Part shown: one piece after another, positions 48,145-60,000 of the stretch
How positions within the stretch are numbered: the stretch's first letter is position 1
Layout: each line of letters starts with the position of its first letter
NCBI RefSeq assembly: GCF_037975245.1
Contig: NC_092572.1
Location: forward strand, 11,729,769 to 11,793,768
Direction: 5' to 3'
Length of the DNA stretch: 64,000 nt
Origin: Apostichopus japonicus
Taxonomy: Eukaryota > Echinodermata > Holothuroidea > Aspidochirotida > Stichopodidae
Notes under the pieces: generated by a model
The model's database searches: none
The model's input: the letters and a program-made list of their open reading frames with translations, nothing else
Told to the model about the DNA's origin: nothing
Translations under genes and position numbers: made by a program

Positions 48145-48350
48145 TACACATAAAATTTGTATATAAAGTTGCATGCATGTATACCCATAAACTCTATATA
48201 TGTACATATAGTTGCATTTTTGCATACACATAAGCTTTATGCACATAGTCCCATGCATATATAAACATAAAATGTATATGGCCTCATGCATGCATGCACA
48301 TAAACTCCATACATATGTAGCTGCATGCATGCATACACATATACTGATCA
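48145..48350. repeat. Degenerate minisatellite, unit about 35-45 bp
   Basis: About six units built on GCATGCATGCA, ACATAAACT and TATATGTA. The unit keeps CATGCATG-type palindromes. A minus-strand frame of 75 codons rich in Cys, Met and His/Tyr is a translation of the repeat. Confidence 0.75.
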
Positions 48351-48552
48351 CAATTCAGTATACATCCTGAGCTGAACTAATCCAATCCTGCCTCATTCCT
48401 CAATCCTACAATTAAAACATGTTTATTGAAGCTTATAACCTTTTCTAGGAAACATAGTTCAATGTAATGATTATGGCAACATGAATAGGAATTGTGTAGT
48501 TATTGCAACATATCACCCACATTTTATGTGTATGTTAATTAATACTGCCAAT

Positions 48553-48565
48553 CCCCCCCCCCCCC
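48553..48565 (+). repeat. poly-C tract (C13)
   Basis: An uninterrupted run of C. Confidence 0.9.
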
Positions 48566-48767
48566 AACCCCACACCTAAAATGCTGAATCTCCTAAATCT
48601 CGCAACACCTTTAATTCCCTTCTCATTAGTATCTGTACTCATCTAGCCTCCCCTACTTCAATTCCTTTGCACATATCCTATCAGTTGATCCCCCCTATCC
48701 AATCTCCACTTCTCCTGCTTATCTATATCCCAGTCTAACCTCTCCTCCTATTCCTACATTTTATATT

Positions 48768-48967
48768 CCCTCTCTCTCCCTCTCTCCCCTCTCCCATCCC
48801 TTCTCCCTCTCCCCACTCCCTTGCCCTCTTCCTTGCCCTCTACCTCTCCTCCACTCTCTCCCTCTCTTCCCCCTCTCTTCCTCTTCCCTCTTCCCCTCCC
48901 TCTTTCCTCTCCCTTTCTCCCCTCTCCCCTCTGTCCCCTCACATCTTCCCTCCCCTCTTCTCTCTTC
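48768..48967 (+). repeat. 200-bp polypyrimidine tract
   Basis: Almost pure C/T (CTCCCTCTCCCC-like steps). The opposite strand is a purine mirror that could form a triplex. The minus-strand Gly/Arg/Glu/Lys frame is an artefact. Confidence 0.92.
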
Positions 48968-49169
48968 AGTATTTTCTCTCTTCTTTGGTGTCTATTATTT
49001 GTCATTTTGTCATACCTTTGACATTCCATTAAACCCCCTCCTCCTTCCATGCAACAGGAAGCAGGTCCATTATAACTTATCTCAATATTTGACCATTATA
49101 ACCTCATCACAGAGTTTCTGCTGCTGGTGAGTTGCACCGCCTCCTATTCTTCTTCCTGACAATATTACA

Positions 49170-49510
49170 CATCCTCCTCATATTAAACAGGAAAGAGGAG
49201 ATCACGGAGACAGATTGAACGAGTGGACATTCTTCCTCTCTTCTCGGTGGTGGACGACGCAGCCTTCTTTTGGCGCCAGTTTATTTTGCTTGTCAATATT
49301 TCTTCCTTAGAGCCAAAGATTTGTGCCGCTGCGATAGGCAAGGCAGAAAATAGGCGGCTTAGAGAATAAGCTAAGCTAATAATAACGGGCCAATAACTGC
49401 AGGCGCGTGGCAGCGACACCGAGCCGATTGAGCATGCTCAGGCAACCGTGCTGGCTAATCGAAAAATTATTAATAAATCACCGCTGATATTTGTGAAAAT
49501 TAACTCCCGC
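49170..49510. other. GC-elevated unique block; possible cis-regulatory sequence
   Basis: CpG-bearing, non-repetitive sequence includes GGTGGACGACGCAGCC, TTTTGGCGCCAG (from 49269), GCAGGCGCGTGGCAGCG and TTGAGCATGCTCAGG, followed by AT-rich ATTATTAATAAATC. A 78-codon minus frame is open but unrecognised. Confidence 0.27.
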
Positions 49511-49516
49511 GTTGCT

Positions 49517-49534
49517 AAAAAAAAAAAAAAAAAA
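49517..49534 (+). repeat. poly-A tract (A18)
   Basis: An uninterrupted run of A. Confidence 0.9.
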
Positions 49535-50116
49535 GTCCACACCCCACTTAAATTGACCCACTCATCCCAGTACTGATTACACTTAAACACTTCAAATCAT
49601 TTTCTTTTTCCTTTTTCTATTCTCTTTTGAGAAAGAGTCCACCGATTGGTGACCTAAAATAGTGATCCGTTGTTTGTAGGTATAGATATGTATATAAACT
49701 GCTCGGGACTATTGATTATAGGGCAGCACACACTAGGAAGAATCGTTACGAGCCAATGTCTTCAGGTTGTCTGATCAAAGGCGGGCTTTGCGTCTTTATT
49801 TATTGTGCGGCAAAGAACAAGAAGAGAGACCAACTTGAAAGGGGAGGGAGTAAATTAACGAGAGATTTAACCTTAGCTGATGGAGGGACACTTTAACCAA
49901 TCTCTCTATTAGTGTAGGGGATATAATTTATTACTGCAATAAAGATGTGTATCCTTACAACCTAGATACAGTGACATCAGAGGGTTACGTTACTAGATAG
50001 CAAAACCAATTAATGCAGTGTATTACAACTAACCAGTCTGATGATGTGATAGGATAAGAGACCTATACATTCACTTGTGTTCTATTTATCACCTAATTAC
50101 ATGTCATTATGAAGTC

Positions 50117-50402
50117 GTCAGACTATATTTCCCCCCATTAATCTGCTCAGATGTTTTTTAAATTGGATCAAATAATCAATAAAAGGCATCGAGGTAAAAA
50201 CATTTACATCGCCACATAACAACATTAATCAGTAAATAGTTATTACAACACATTTTGAGTCAGTCTATATTTCCCCCAATTAATCTGCTCAGATGTTTTT
50301 AAAATCGGATCAAATAATCAATAAAAGGCAACAAAGTAAACACATTTGACATCCCGCATAACAACATTAATCAGCGCAGTTATTACAACACATTTTGAGT
50401 GT
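50117..50402 (+). repeat. 142-bp tandem duplication
   Basis: The copies begin at CTATATTTCCCC (50123 and 50265). They share ATTAATCTGCTCAGATGTTT, GGATCAAATAATCAATAAAA, CATAACAACATTAATCAG and TTATTACAACACATTTTGAG. Identity is high, with a few substitutions and short deletions. Confidence 0.95.
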
Positions 50403-50791
50403 GTAGGACCTGTTCAGTAGATGCGTTAAGACTTGGAGTACAGTTAAACACTGTCCGCAAGTTTGAAACTTACTTTAACATGGAAACTGCTTCCTCAATT
50501 TAGTTTAATGAACTGTTGACGTTATCATAACATCTTCAAAATAAGTTTACCTGAACTGTCATCTCATTATTTGTGGGCAAAGCAAAAATAGGAACTACAT
50601 CATCGATGAATATCTGTAAAATTAGCAACATTTTGGGACCTGGAAATGAGAACTATTTACACTCATAATTCAGGCATATTAACAACAATCTCCTTACCAG
50701 AAGTTGGCATGTCAATTTCAGTCACTCTGGATGAGCATAACTGGCACATAATGAATTTATACATACATCCATGCTAAAGGTGAACCAACTT

Positions 50792-50834
50792 GAGGGAGGG
50801 AGAAGGGAAAGGGAGGGGGAGGGAGGGGGAGGGG
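50792..50834 (+). repeat. G-rich purine tract
   Basis: GAGGGAGGGAGAAGGG then GGGAGGGGGAGGG steps. Confidence 0.85.
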
Positions 50835-51790
50835 TTACTGAATAACATGGGACAGTGATCATACATCAATGTTTCCTTAATTTAATTGACTGGTTGATTG
50901 TAATTAGTGAATGCTCTTGTATGGCAACATATTCAATCAACTGATGGGAATAAAAATTGCAAGCTAAGCTATTTCTTAAATTACTTTCAATTCACAGGGC
51001 ATTTGGTATCTGGCAAAATTGTCTATTCATCAAGACGTGTCTGGGGTACGCAAGCATTCCAACCCAATTTCATTTCACATTCTATTAATTAAGTCCTTTA
51101 GCTGGGTTGACCTTTGGTCTATATTAAATTGTTTAAAATAGCAAACTGCTCAATTAGATGGCCATCATATGATAAGGCTCATGCTGCCGAAATCCATCCT
51201 GCCACATCATTCACACCATCACATCATCCCTGCCTCTCACCTCTCTGCCAGTTAAATTAAGGCTTTCTGTCAAAAATAATTCTGCAGAAAATTACTTCAC
51301 ATAGATCTTCAATTTACTACTTCAGCTTCAACGTTGGTTCAATTTCTGGATTCAATGATGGTATGAGAAGAGGTTTGTTAATTGTTGCTGAAACTATGTT
51401 AGCTATATTAATGTATATCAATGACATAACTAATTTGGACTAGTCGCAATGATTGGCCAAATGGATTTTTAAAATCTCAGAAGTATGTATGATACTGCTT
51501 TATTTCACCATTAAAGCAATGCATCCATGGGTTGTTGCACTGGTCTTGATTTTTCATATAATTTTCATATAATCCTACTACAGGTAACTTTATGTAACTA
51601 ATTACAATATGTATTCAACTTTCTCATTCAAATAATTCAGATAAGAAAATAAGAAAACTGGAGAAATAGACATTTAAGTTGATACAAATTTAAAATAAAT
51701 TTGTGGAATCATTACAAAATACAGAAAATATCAGAATGTGAAAGTGAATCCATAGTTTTTCCTTTAGGGAAACAAAAAAACTTGTAATTC

Positions 51791-51862
51791 ACTACTTCTT
51801 ATTTGGTAGAGCACAGGGCTTTGTAATACATGAGGTCACTGTTTTGAACCTAGTTCCACCGC
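51791..51862 (+). ncRNA. tRNA-Thr-like relic or SINE head
   Basis: TTTGGTAGAGCAC (51802-51814) matches the D-arm/A-box of eukaryotic tRNAs. GGGCTTTGTAATAC fits an anticodon loop with TGT (threonine), although the stem pairing has decayed. GAGGTCACTGTTTTGAACC resembles the variable region plus T-arm/B-box. The acceptor stem cannot be formed. It is followed by a C-rich tract (51863-51886). It is a tRNA pseudogene or a tRNA-derived SINE head, not a working tRNA. Confidence 0.45.
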
Positions 51863-51886
51863 CCCCACCCCACTCCCCCCCCCCCT
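51859..51886 (+). repeat. C-rich tract
   Basis: CGCCCCCACCCCACT then C12. Confidence 0.85.
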
Positions 51887-52485
51887 TTGTTCCTATCAAA
51901 TGAATTTTTCATTCTCCACATGAATATGTATGATAAGAGACTATAAGAAACTATAATGAACACATAGCCTGCTGTTTTATCTATAAGATATCATAATTAA
52001 GAATCTGATTGAGAATTTGTTTCAATCGTTTTCCATCTGTGATTTAATCACCCCGTCAAACAAAATTCTGTCAAAATTCATTTGTATCCTTCAGATTACT
52101 TCCAGGTATTTCCTTAATTTTATATTATGACCCACGGTACTTTTACAGATTCAATTAATCGGCACGACAAGGGGTAACAACCTACAATTTTTAATCTTTA
52201 TCATTTTGGTTGATGAAAAAACAGTTAAGTTTGATAAATACATAGTTCAAATTCTTTCATAAAAAAAAAATTTTAAATACTGTCATGGTCATTTCTACCA
52301 GTATCAGCAAGATGCCATTGACCTGCTGGAACATTTTCTTTATTTTGAATAAGGTTCTCTCTAATCAAATAGGTGAGTACACAAGGTCACCCCAAATTTT
52401 GGTTTGCATTTTAAAGAGTATGGAACCTGCAACTGTCAGTGGAAGAATTGAAACAAAGGGATGAGAGAGGACCCCCAGATTAAAA

Positions 52486-52532
52486 TGAGGTAATGAGGGG
52501 TGGAGGTGGAGGGAGGAGATGGAGGAGGGGGG
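52486..52532 (+). repeat. G-rich tract
   Basis: GAGGGGTGGAGGTGGAGGGA then GGAGATGGAGGAGGGGGG. Confidence 0.8.
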
Positions 52533-52636
52533 AATATGCAGCTGGTCCTCTCATGGTCTACCCAATGTAGCTGTTTTAATGGTCAAGGAAACCCAACAGA
52601 AAACTAATCTGATATTATAGAGATCACCACCACCAA

Positions 52637-53045
<409 letters not shown>

Positions 53046-53639
53046 ACAAATTATATAGCTGCCAAACAATTGTCCCCTTTTCTTGTCCTGTTTGTGCTGG
53101 GTAATACGACTTTCGTCACTATAGCTAGGAGTGATTCTGATTTACCGACATTAGTCCTACATTTCCTATTGACAAACAGTAAATTTCATGTGTAGAACTA
53201 TAACAGATGACCAGAACCATGTCTTTCTTCCCAACTATAAAACGGTGCTAAACTTTGTACTTCCCATCATCAGGATAGTCATACTCATTTTTTTTCCCCC
53301 ATTTTCACCAATCATCATCATGGTCAGAGAGATATCTTCAAAGTTAACTTCTTTTAGAAAAAAAAAATGATCTTTCCAAACTAACTTGAAGATAGCAAAG
53401 ACGCCAAGTTCTTAATTTACTATTTTATCCTGGGATTCTGATTTTGGCCCTTTACATAGCCCACAGCACAATTTTCAATGATCTAGTTTAAATTGGAATA
53501 AACTTAGCTTCGTAGCAACCTAGATTTCTTTCACCATCAACCTCCCAGCTCTCTTCCTCTTCCTCCTTCTTCTTTAACTCTTTGCTTTCATTTTCCCAAT
53601 TTATCCATTTAGTTTTTCCTCCTTAGTAAATTATTAACT

Positions 53640-53860
53640 GCGCCGTACCCTAACGTGTAAAAATTCTCAGGAGTCCAGCGATATATAGCTCAATCCCCTC
53701 TTCTCTCTTTTTTGACGTACGTTCGCACGTTACCGGCCCGGATGAAGACGTATATATCTCTAGATGCAACCTGCAGTGACTGTCTAATCACCGCTGCACC
53801 TCCCACTTTATTTATTTCTTGGCTTCCAACGGCCCCTCAGGATAAACGTAACCAATACCG
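53640..53860. other. CpG-bearing unique block
   Basis: It includes TGCGCCGTACCCTAACGTG, TTGACGTACGTTCGCACG and TTACCGGCCCGGATGAAG. No frame or repeat is seen. Possible regulatory block by composition. Confidence 0.22.
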
Positions 53861-54770
53861 TAATCAATTTTAGAGTAAAGAGAAGAGGATGAAATTCCTC
53901 TTCTTCTTCTGTATTGCCTTGCAAATATCATAAGCTAATTTGTACAGGTATCTGGGTAATGAGATAAGCACACACAGCCTTCCCCACCGTTACAGTAATA
54001 GTACTCTCAGCAACAGACCAACGGGACTTGATATAGGAAATCCTAAAAATAAACTGAACATTTCGAAAGTCATGTCGATAATGTAAGGGCTGCACCTCAA
54101 AAAAATAAAAATAAAAATTGGCTACAAAAACTAAATCAAATTTTCACTGTAGATATGCAAATTGGTTGCTGAAGTTGGGTGCAAACATTTGCATGCACGG
54201 CTATGCATAACAGTTAAAATGTTTACTCTATATATATTTTTTATAAATGTTACTTTTTACTTCCTGCTTCAACTCATACATATTCATATATATATATATG
54301 CAAATGAAGTATTGATCCACTGTTTATTCCTACTCTGCATTATTTAAATTCACGTCACAGTGCGATGTCAAATGGTGACGTTCCATCCACGTGGTCATTG
54401 GTACGTAACACGAGGTAAGTATTAAGGCTATACAAGATCCACCACCATGGAGAGGAGTTAAAACACTGCTAGCTCAATCAATTGTTATACAAACCTTGTA
54501 CCTACCAAATGATAAACATTCTAATGGTAACATGGTATAAAGACACTTTTTCTTAATCTCATAACTGAGCATTAGATAATAGAATAGGGGGTACATTATA
54601 ATCAGCGGGAAAATGTCCTAACAAAATCAACAGAGGGCACTGTCATATCTAGTCTCCAAAATTGACAAAACTGTTGCTATGAGATTTAGTACCTTCGACA
54701 TGGAATCTCCTGCAGTGAGCAGTATGGCAGTATGGTGAGTTGAACCCATCTGTTCCTAGTTATTTATAGT

Positions 54771-54822
54771 AATTAATATTCAACTAATTAATATTCAACT
54801 AATTAATACTCAACTTATTAAT
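54771..54822 (+). repeat. 15-bp AT-rich tandem repeat
   Basis: AATTAATATTCAACT occurs in three near-perfect consecutive copies (54772, 54787, 54802), followed by a decayed ATTAATTGAG. Confidence 0.9.
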
Positions 54823-55479
54823 TGAGCAGCAGAGCTGCTGAATCTCAACACTCTGGTAACAGTACATTGATGTCCCATATTTTATCAGGTAGGCCTACAA
54901 ATTGTGTCTTATATAAGGACACTTTAATGAAATATACAATGAATAGTAAAAACAAAATATGGAAATAAGTTATAAATTGTCAATTAATATGCTTTGAAGT
55001 TTTCCCCACGAGACAACAAAGTTAAAAACTAGACAAAACTTTTAGCATCCACAAATATATGCTAATACATCATTCCAAAGTTATATCTTCTATGCAAAAG
55101 ATGTAAAAATAATGTATTAATTCAAAATTAACTTTCAAATCTCAAGCAAAAAGATAAACTAACAATAGGTGACGTAATGCGTCCATCGGGGAAACTTGCG
55201 AAACAAAGATATTTGACGAAAACATTCTCGGACAACTTGATTTGGTTTCATTTGAGAAGAATCTGCACAATCATTTATAGATAATGTAACATAGCAAAAC
55301 ATCTTCAATTTTCATTACCACATGCTCCAATTGGCAACAACTGCCTCTAAACATTTCTCTCTCATGTGTTAAAGGACATCATCAAGTACTTCAAACTTTT
55401 CCAGTTTTGCAAACAACTTTTTTTCCTTCCTCTTTATCAAAAACCTGCTTGGGCAACTTTGAAAACCTGGCAGAAAGTC

Positions 55480-55870
55480 GATGGAGGGAGATAGAGAGAA
55501 AGGGTTTTCTCCTCTCTGTCTAGGAGAAAACGACGACGGACGACGACGAGTGTCAAATAAAACTGGGTCAAGCAGCCCCAGATTGTAACATTACTTTACA
55601 TGAGGCGTGAGTAAATCAAAAATGTAATTCGCTAGGGCATAGGGTTCCCCCTAAATCTAGTTTTAATCGTAAGCCAAGCGTATATGCCAAATCTATCTTG
55701 AGATGACAAGTGTCTTACAGGACAAGACGGCCGTGGAAGTGACGTACTGTGTTCACCCCGAGTTGCAAGTCGATAGTGACACCTAGGTGAGGGAATAACA
55801 TGTACGCTTGTTGATTTTGGGTTGGCCAGATGACAAATATAGGATTGGTAACTTGTACGTTTCTCTCTCG
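55480..55870. other. CpG-containing unique block
   Basis: It includes AACGACGACGGACGACGACG (from 55529, a short imperfect ACG repeat), ACGGCCGTGGAAGTGACGTA (from 55728) and GTTCACCCCGAG. It contains no gene-like frame. It may be regulatory. Confidence 0.25.
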
Positions 55871-55980
55871 TTGTGTGTTCTTTAAGAAATGAGACTGTAC
55901 TGACGTCTCTTGCTTAAAGGGGAAAGTTGGAGAAAACTATAAAACATCTGTCTTGCTTTCCTGAACATATTGCTTTCTTG

Positions 55981-56345
55981 TTTACTTTCATTTGGCTCTA
56001 CGACGGCTTACTCATTTTTCAAAATTCGCGTGCAAGATTAAAAGGACAGATTTAATATTGTCATGTGAGGTCGTCGCAGGTTCATGTTCCCCTATATCTC
56101 CCAAACACCTTTCTTTCCTTCGTTTTGAGAACCCGGCCTGGAACATCTTGAGTTTTTGTTTACTTTTATTTCGCTCTACAACGGCATACTCATTTTTCAA
56201 AATTCATGTGCAAGATTAAAAGGAGAGATTTAATATTGTCATGTGAGGTCGTCGCAGGTTCATGTTCCCCTGTATCTCACCAAACACCTTTCTTCCCTTC
56301 GTTTTGAGAACCCGGACTGGAACATCTTGATTTGTTGTTTACTTT
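55981..56345 (+). repeat. 178-bp tandem duplication, recent
   Basis: Copies start at 55981 and 56159 (TTTACTTTCATTTGGCTCT and TTTACTTTTATTTCGCTCT). They are nearly identical through AATATTGTCATGTGAGGTCG, CAGGTTCATGTTCCCCT and TTTTGAGAACCCGG. A third unit begins at 56338 but stops after about 12 nt. Sequence just before copy 1 (CTGAACATATTG) resembles the copy ends (CTGGAACATCTTG). Confidence 0.97.
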
Positions 56346-56439
56346 AATTCCACATTTCAGATTCTTGTTTATTCTGTTAACATGAATTCATAATTTCTTC
56401 GCACTTGCTGTTATCATTTTTCACTCCGTTCACAATTTT

Positions 56440-56680
56440 CACTTATCGTTTTTTTTTCGTCCTCGGCAATTTCTAGCTGACGGACCCGTCGGTATTTTTT
56501 CAGTCGGAGAGCGGTGACTTTAAACAGAGATATCGAACAATGCTTCAGGCGGGCAGAAGATCAGCTAAAAGCCCAAATTGGCTTAAGTCCTTTTTTCTCA
56601 AGGGTGCTCCCAATTCCCCATCCGCCCGACAGATCTCTCGGCCGGGAGAGTTTTTTGGTGTAAAGCAAAAACTTCAGAGC
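56440..56680. other. GC-elevated unique block
   Basis: CpG-containing sequence includes CTGACGGACCCGTCGG (a near-palindrome, from 56477), GTCGGAGAGCGGTGAC and CCGCCCGACAGATCTCTCGG. No frame is seen. Confidence 0.25.
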
Positions 56681-57329
56681 TAGTCTAAAAGAAGCTGTTT
56701 TTTTGTTTTCTTATTTCTTTTCTCTCTCTCCTCTTAAGAGGATTCTTTCACTGCAGAACACTGAACAGAATTAAGTAACTCAGTGAATATACCAATTCTT
56801 TTATTCAAATCAATGTTTTTGGTACTGCTGGCCGTGTATGGCCTTGAATCACTTTTCTCTATTTTTTCCCCCCATTAATCCTTACTCGGAGATTACCATC
56901 TTGCGTTCGTTCAAATTTTCCAACGTATTTACTGCTTGACGGCAGAAACTTTCGTAAAAACTTGGCCCCGAGCGATGAAAAAATAAAATAATAAAGAAAT
57001 AAACTGAATATCTCTGTCAAACTTTCAACTTTGTTTGGTTCCAGAAATAAGATAAAAAAGGAAAAGAGAGAAGAAAAAAAAGACATGGAAGGGGAAAAAA
57101 AGAAATAAATAACAGCTGAAATTTCTCTTCCGTCAACAGAATTCCAACAAATTGGCTTAAGAAACTGCAACCGAAGATCAACGTAGTTGCCCGGTTTCAA
57201 ATCCACCTGGTGCCCAGTCATTGATTTTCCTATAAAATTTCTTGAAAAACCGATTAGAATTTGATTAAAGCTAGTTTGGAGAAAACCAAAAGTAGAAACT
57301 GGGAGTTGAATTTACTTAAAGGATCAGTG

Positions 57330-57962
57330 TTAAGTAAAGGTATCATACAGGTACATACATATAGTGTACAGGATCCATATAAATTTAAGGTATCGTACAG
57401 GTACATACATATAGTTTATAGGATCCATGAAAAGGTATCATACAGGTACATACATATAGTGTACAGGATCCGTCTAAAGTAAAGGTATCGTACAGGTACA
57501 TACACATAGTGTACAGGATCCATGTAACGGTAACATACAGGTACATACATGATAGTGTACAGGATCTGTCTAAAGTAAAGATATATCATACAGGTACATG
57601 CACATAGTGTACAGGATCCATGTAACGGTATCATACAGGTACATACATGATAGTGTACAATTAGAGCTGTGTAAAGTAAAGGTATCATGCAGGTACATAC
57701 ATATAGTGTACAAGATCTGTGTCAATTAAAGGTATCGTTCAGGTACATACATATAGTGTACAGGATCTGTGTAAAGTGAAGGTATTGTACAGGTACATAC
57801 ATATAATGCACAGGATCCATGTAACGGTATCATACAGGTACATACATGATAGTGTACAATTAGAGCTGTGTAAAGTAAAGATATATCATACAGGTACATA
57901 CATATAGTGTACAGCATCCCTCTAAAGTGAAGTTATTGTACAGGTACATACATATAGTGCAT
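57330..57962 (+). repeat. Tandem array of about 13 units of 43-57 bp
   Basis: Each unit contains CAGGTACATACATATAGTGT then ACAGGATC(C/T), followed by a variable GTAAAGTAAAGGTATC linker. Some units replace the middle with ACATGATAGTGTACAATTAG. Unit length varies by indels in the linker. The stop-poor minus-strand frames (Tyr/Cys/Ile/Pro-rich) are repeat translations. Confidence 0.96.
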
Positions 57963-58510
57963 GACAGCTTGCCATTACTGTGATGACACAGAATATTACG
58001 ACATATAACAAACAAGGCTGGTAGCAGACTACTATATATCATATAGAGCTGGGATGACAACTAACAGAGCACTGTCTATATGATGACAGTTTGCCATTAC
58101 TGTGATGACACAGAAAATTACAAAGGGCAACTAAACAACAGTCTGGTGGCAGTTTCATATTTTTGCTGGCAGTTGTGATGGCAACAGACAGACCAGTTTA
58201 TCTGATGACAAATTGTTATATTGCTGGTACAGCATATTACAAAAGAACAAATTATGTATAACAACAGTCTAAAGACAAATCTTTATAAATCATCATAGAG
58301 CTTTTTGGATTGCATGGAGTCTTAAAGGTGTTCAACTGATACCAGTACTTTACTATCATGGGTGGGTCATGAAGAGAATTTAACCAGACAGATCACAGTC
58401 TGTCCTAGCTATGGCAGAATGCTATGTAGCTATAATGACAAAGAATATCAAAAGAGAGCACCACCATTAATGGTCTCTTGGCAGCTCATCATGGTTGTGA
58501 TATGGCATTA
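57961..58510 (+). repeat. Diverged 122-bp tandem array, three to four units
   Basis: Units start at 57961, 58083 and 58205 with ATGACAGCTTGCCATTACTG, ATGACAGTTTGCCATTACTG and ATGACAAATTGTTATATTGC. They share GATGACACAGAA, ATTAC and a GTCTGG/GGCAG region. A weaker fourth unit (about 58412-58510; TAATGACAAAGAATATC, GGCAGCTCATCATG, TTGTGAT) follows an insertion of roughly 85 bp. The array abuts the 57330-57962 array but has an unrelated unit. Confidence 0.8.
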
Positions 58511-58899
58511 AATTGAGAGATAATCACACTCTTATTTGATGGCAGATTGTATTAAACCCAAAAGTCTTTTTAACAGCAGATACTGATTAATGCAAATACG
58601 TGTATAATTTTGAGGATTTTGTTCCAAAAAAAACAAGGAAGTTAACAGGAAAGGGGTGATAAGTCTGGGAGAAATGGCTATTATAAAAAAGGAGTGAACC
58701 TTTGGAAAAAAATCTACTCTGAATCTAAAAAGTGAAACACATGACTTGAAAAGGTGTTAAATGTGGGAGCAGTTTTTGATGTGTTCCACCTAAGTCACTT
58801 TATCACTACTCAGCCAAACTAATCGTCTAAATGCACAAAATATCTCAAACTGAAACATAATTGGAATGACTAATTCGTACCAAGATATTCTTGTAAACC

Positions 58900-59830
58900 G
58901 TGTCTCTAACGATCAGCAGCCATAACCAGTCAACCTCCAAAAAAAAAAGGACTTTTTTTTGGAAATTTTCTGGACACGTTGAGCCTCATTGTCATCGACG
59001 AGGCATTAAAGTTGTTGCAAAGTTTCAATCGAAATTCTTATAGCGTTTTTTTTCTTCAAATATTTCTTCTAATATTAGTCACGCACCTCCAGCCAAACGT
59101 ATTCTGTTTTGATTTGGACGAGAACGCAACTTATTTCTTGTTTTCTCCCAAACTTTCCGTTAATATAATATCCTCCGAAACGGAGCACAAAAAAAACCAA
59201 AAAGGAGAGAGGGAACCCGATCTGGTGGGGTGCCTGGGGGGTCCTCCCTTTGTATCCTTACACACCTTGAGGTGCCACTGGCTGAAACTAGGATATCGCA
59301 GAGGGTTCTTTTATTGACATTCTCGGATCGGTTTGCAGGGATTGCGATGGAATTTGTCGTCTCTGCTGAGCGACTAGGAGACAGGTGGCACTCCTTCTGC
59401 CGGGATTTGAACCGAGCCACTCTGAAATCCTCAATTGGTCAGCCGTTAATTGCATTTGCGATGGAAAAAGAAGGAGGGAGCTCTCCAAACTGCTATACAG
59501 CTTGACAGAGTTCAGGTTACCGTGGCTTCATTCCCATTATTCGGGCATTGTCGTCATCCCTGGCAGGGGTAACAGAATCTTGCTACTATTTTTGGCGAGC
59601 TCGTCGTCGGCGAATCGGTCCGAGAAGATACATGAATCGAGACGGGGATTTATTGAGCACACGGAGGAAAAGAAATAGCTTTACAGTTGGATTTTGCAGT
59701 GAATTTGCTACGATTCTTCTGGTTTTCCATAATCCCCAATTTAAGGAAAGAACAGGTTTATCCAAAAATAAGCGTAATCCGTCGCTTTGGCCAATCAAAA
59801 TCTTGTAATTTGGGAAGGATGAATATTCAA
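58900..59830. other. GC-elevated block with several overlapping open frames
   Basis: About 0.9 kb with CpGs. Five overlapping frames of 62-97 codons lie on both strands at 59160-59808. None shows a known domain, and the crowding reflects low stop density rather than genes. It contains GTCGTCGGCGAATCGGTCCG near 59604 and the tRNA B-box at 59403-59413. Candidate old repeat plus regulatory sequence. Confidence 0.25.
59370..59450 (-). mobile_element. Possible tRNA-derived SINE fragment
   Basis: On the minus strand GGTTCAAATCC (59413-59403) is a perfect pol III B-box, followed by CGGCAGAAGG. Upstream, CTGACCAATTGAGG is only a weak A-box and lies about 28 nt away, closer than in a normal tRNA. Only the B-box is solid, so this is a tentative call. 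Confidence 0.28.
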
Positions 59831-59929
59831 AGCCAGAAAATCCACAGGTTTTGTTAATTTCGTAATAAAATAAAACCGATTAAAATTTGTGGAATACAAT
59901 GTGATTTTAGACTAAAACTAAACAGTTCA

Positions 59930-60000
59930 TATCTAGATAATATCTAGATAATTCATATGTAGATAATAAGTCACAGTTGACTGTGACCATGGGGGGGGGG
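59930..60000. repeat. ATCTAGATAAT repeats, hairpin and G10
   Basis: Three imperfect ATCTAGATAAT units are followed by a perfect hairpin, GTCACAG (59970-59976) with CTGTGAC (59981-59987) around TTGA. A G10 run follows at 59991-60000. Confidence 0.75.

Noticed and set aside
48754-49050. 98-codon Gly/Arg/Glu/Lys frame
   Set aside because: It lies on the purine strand of the polypyrimidine tract, where stops are rare by composition.
57416-58060. Minus-strand Tyr/Cys/Ile-rich frames of 63-90 codons
   Set aside because: They are translations of the 43-57-bp tandem array.
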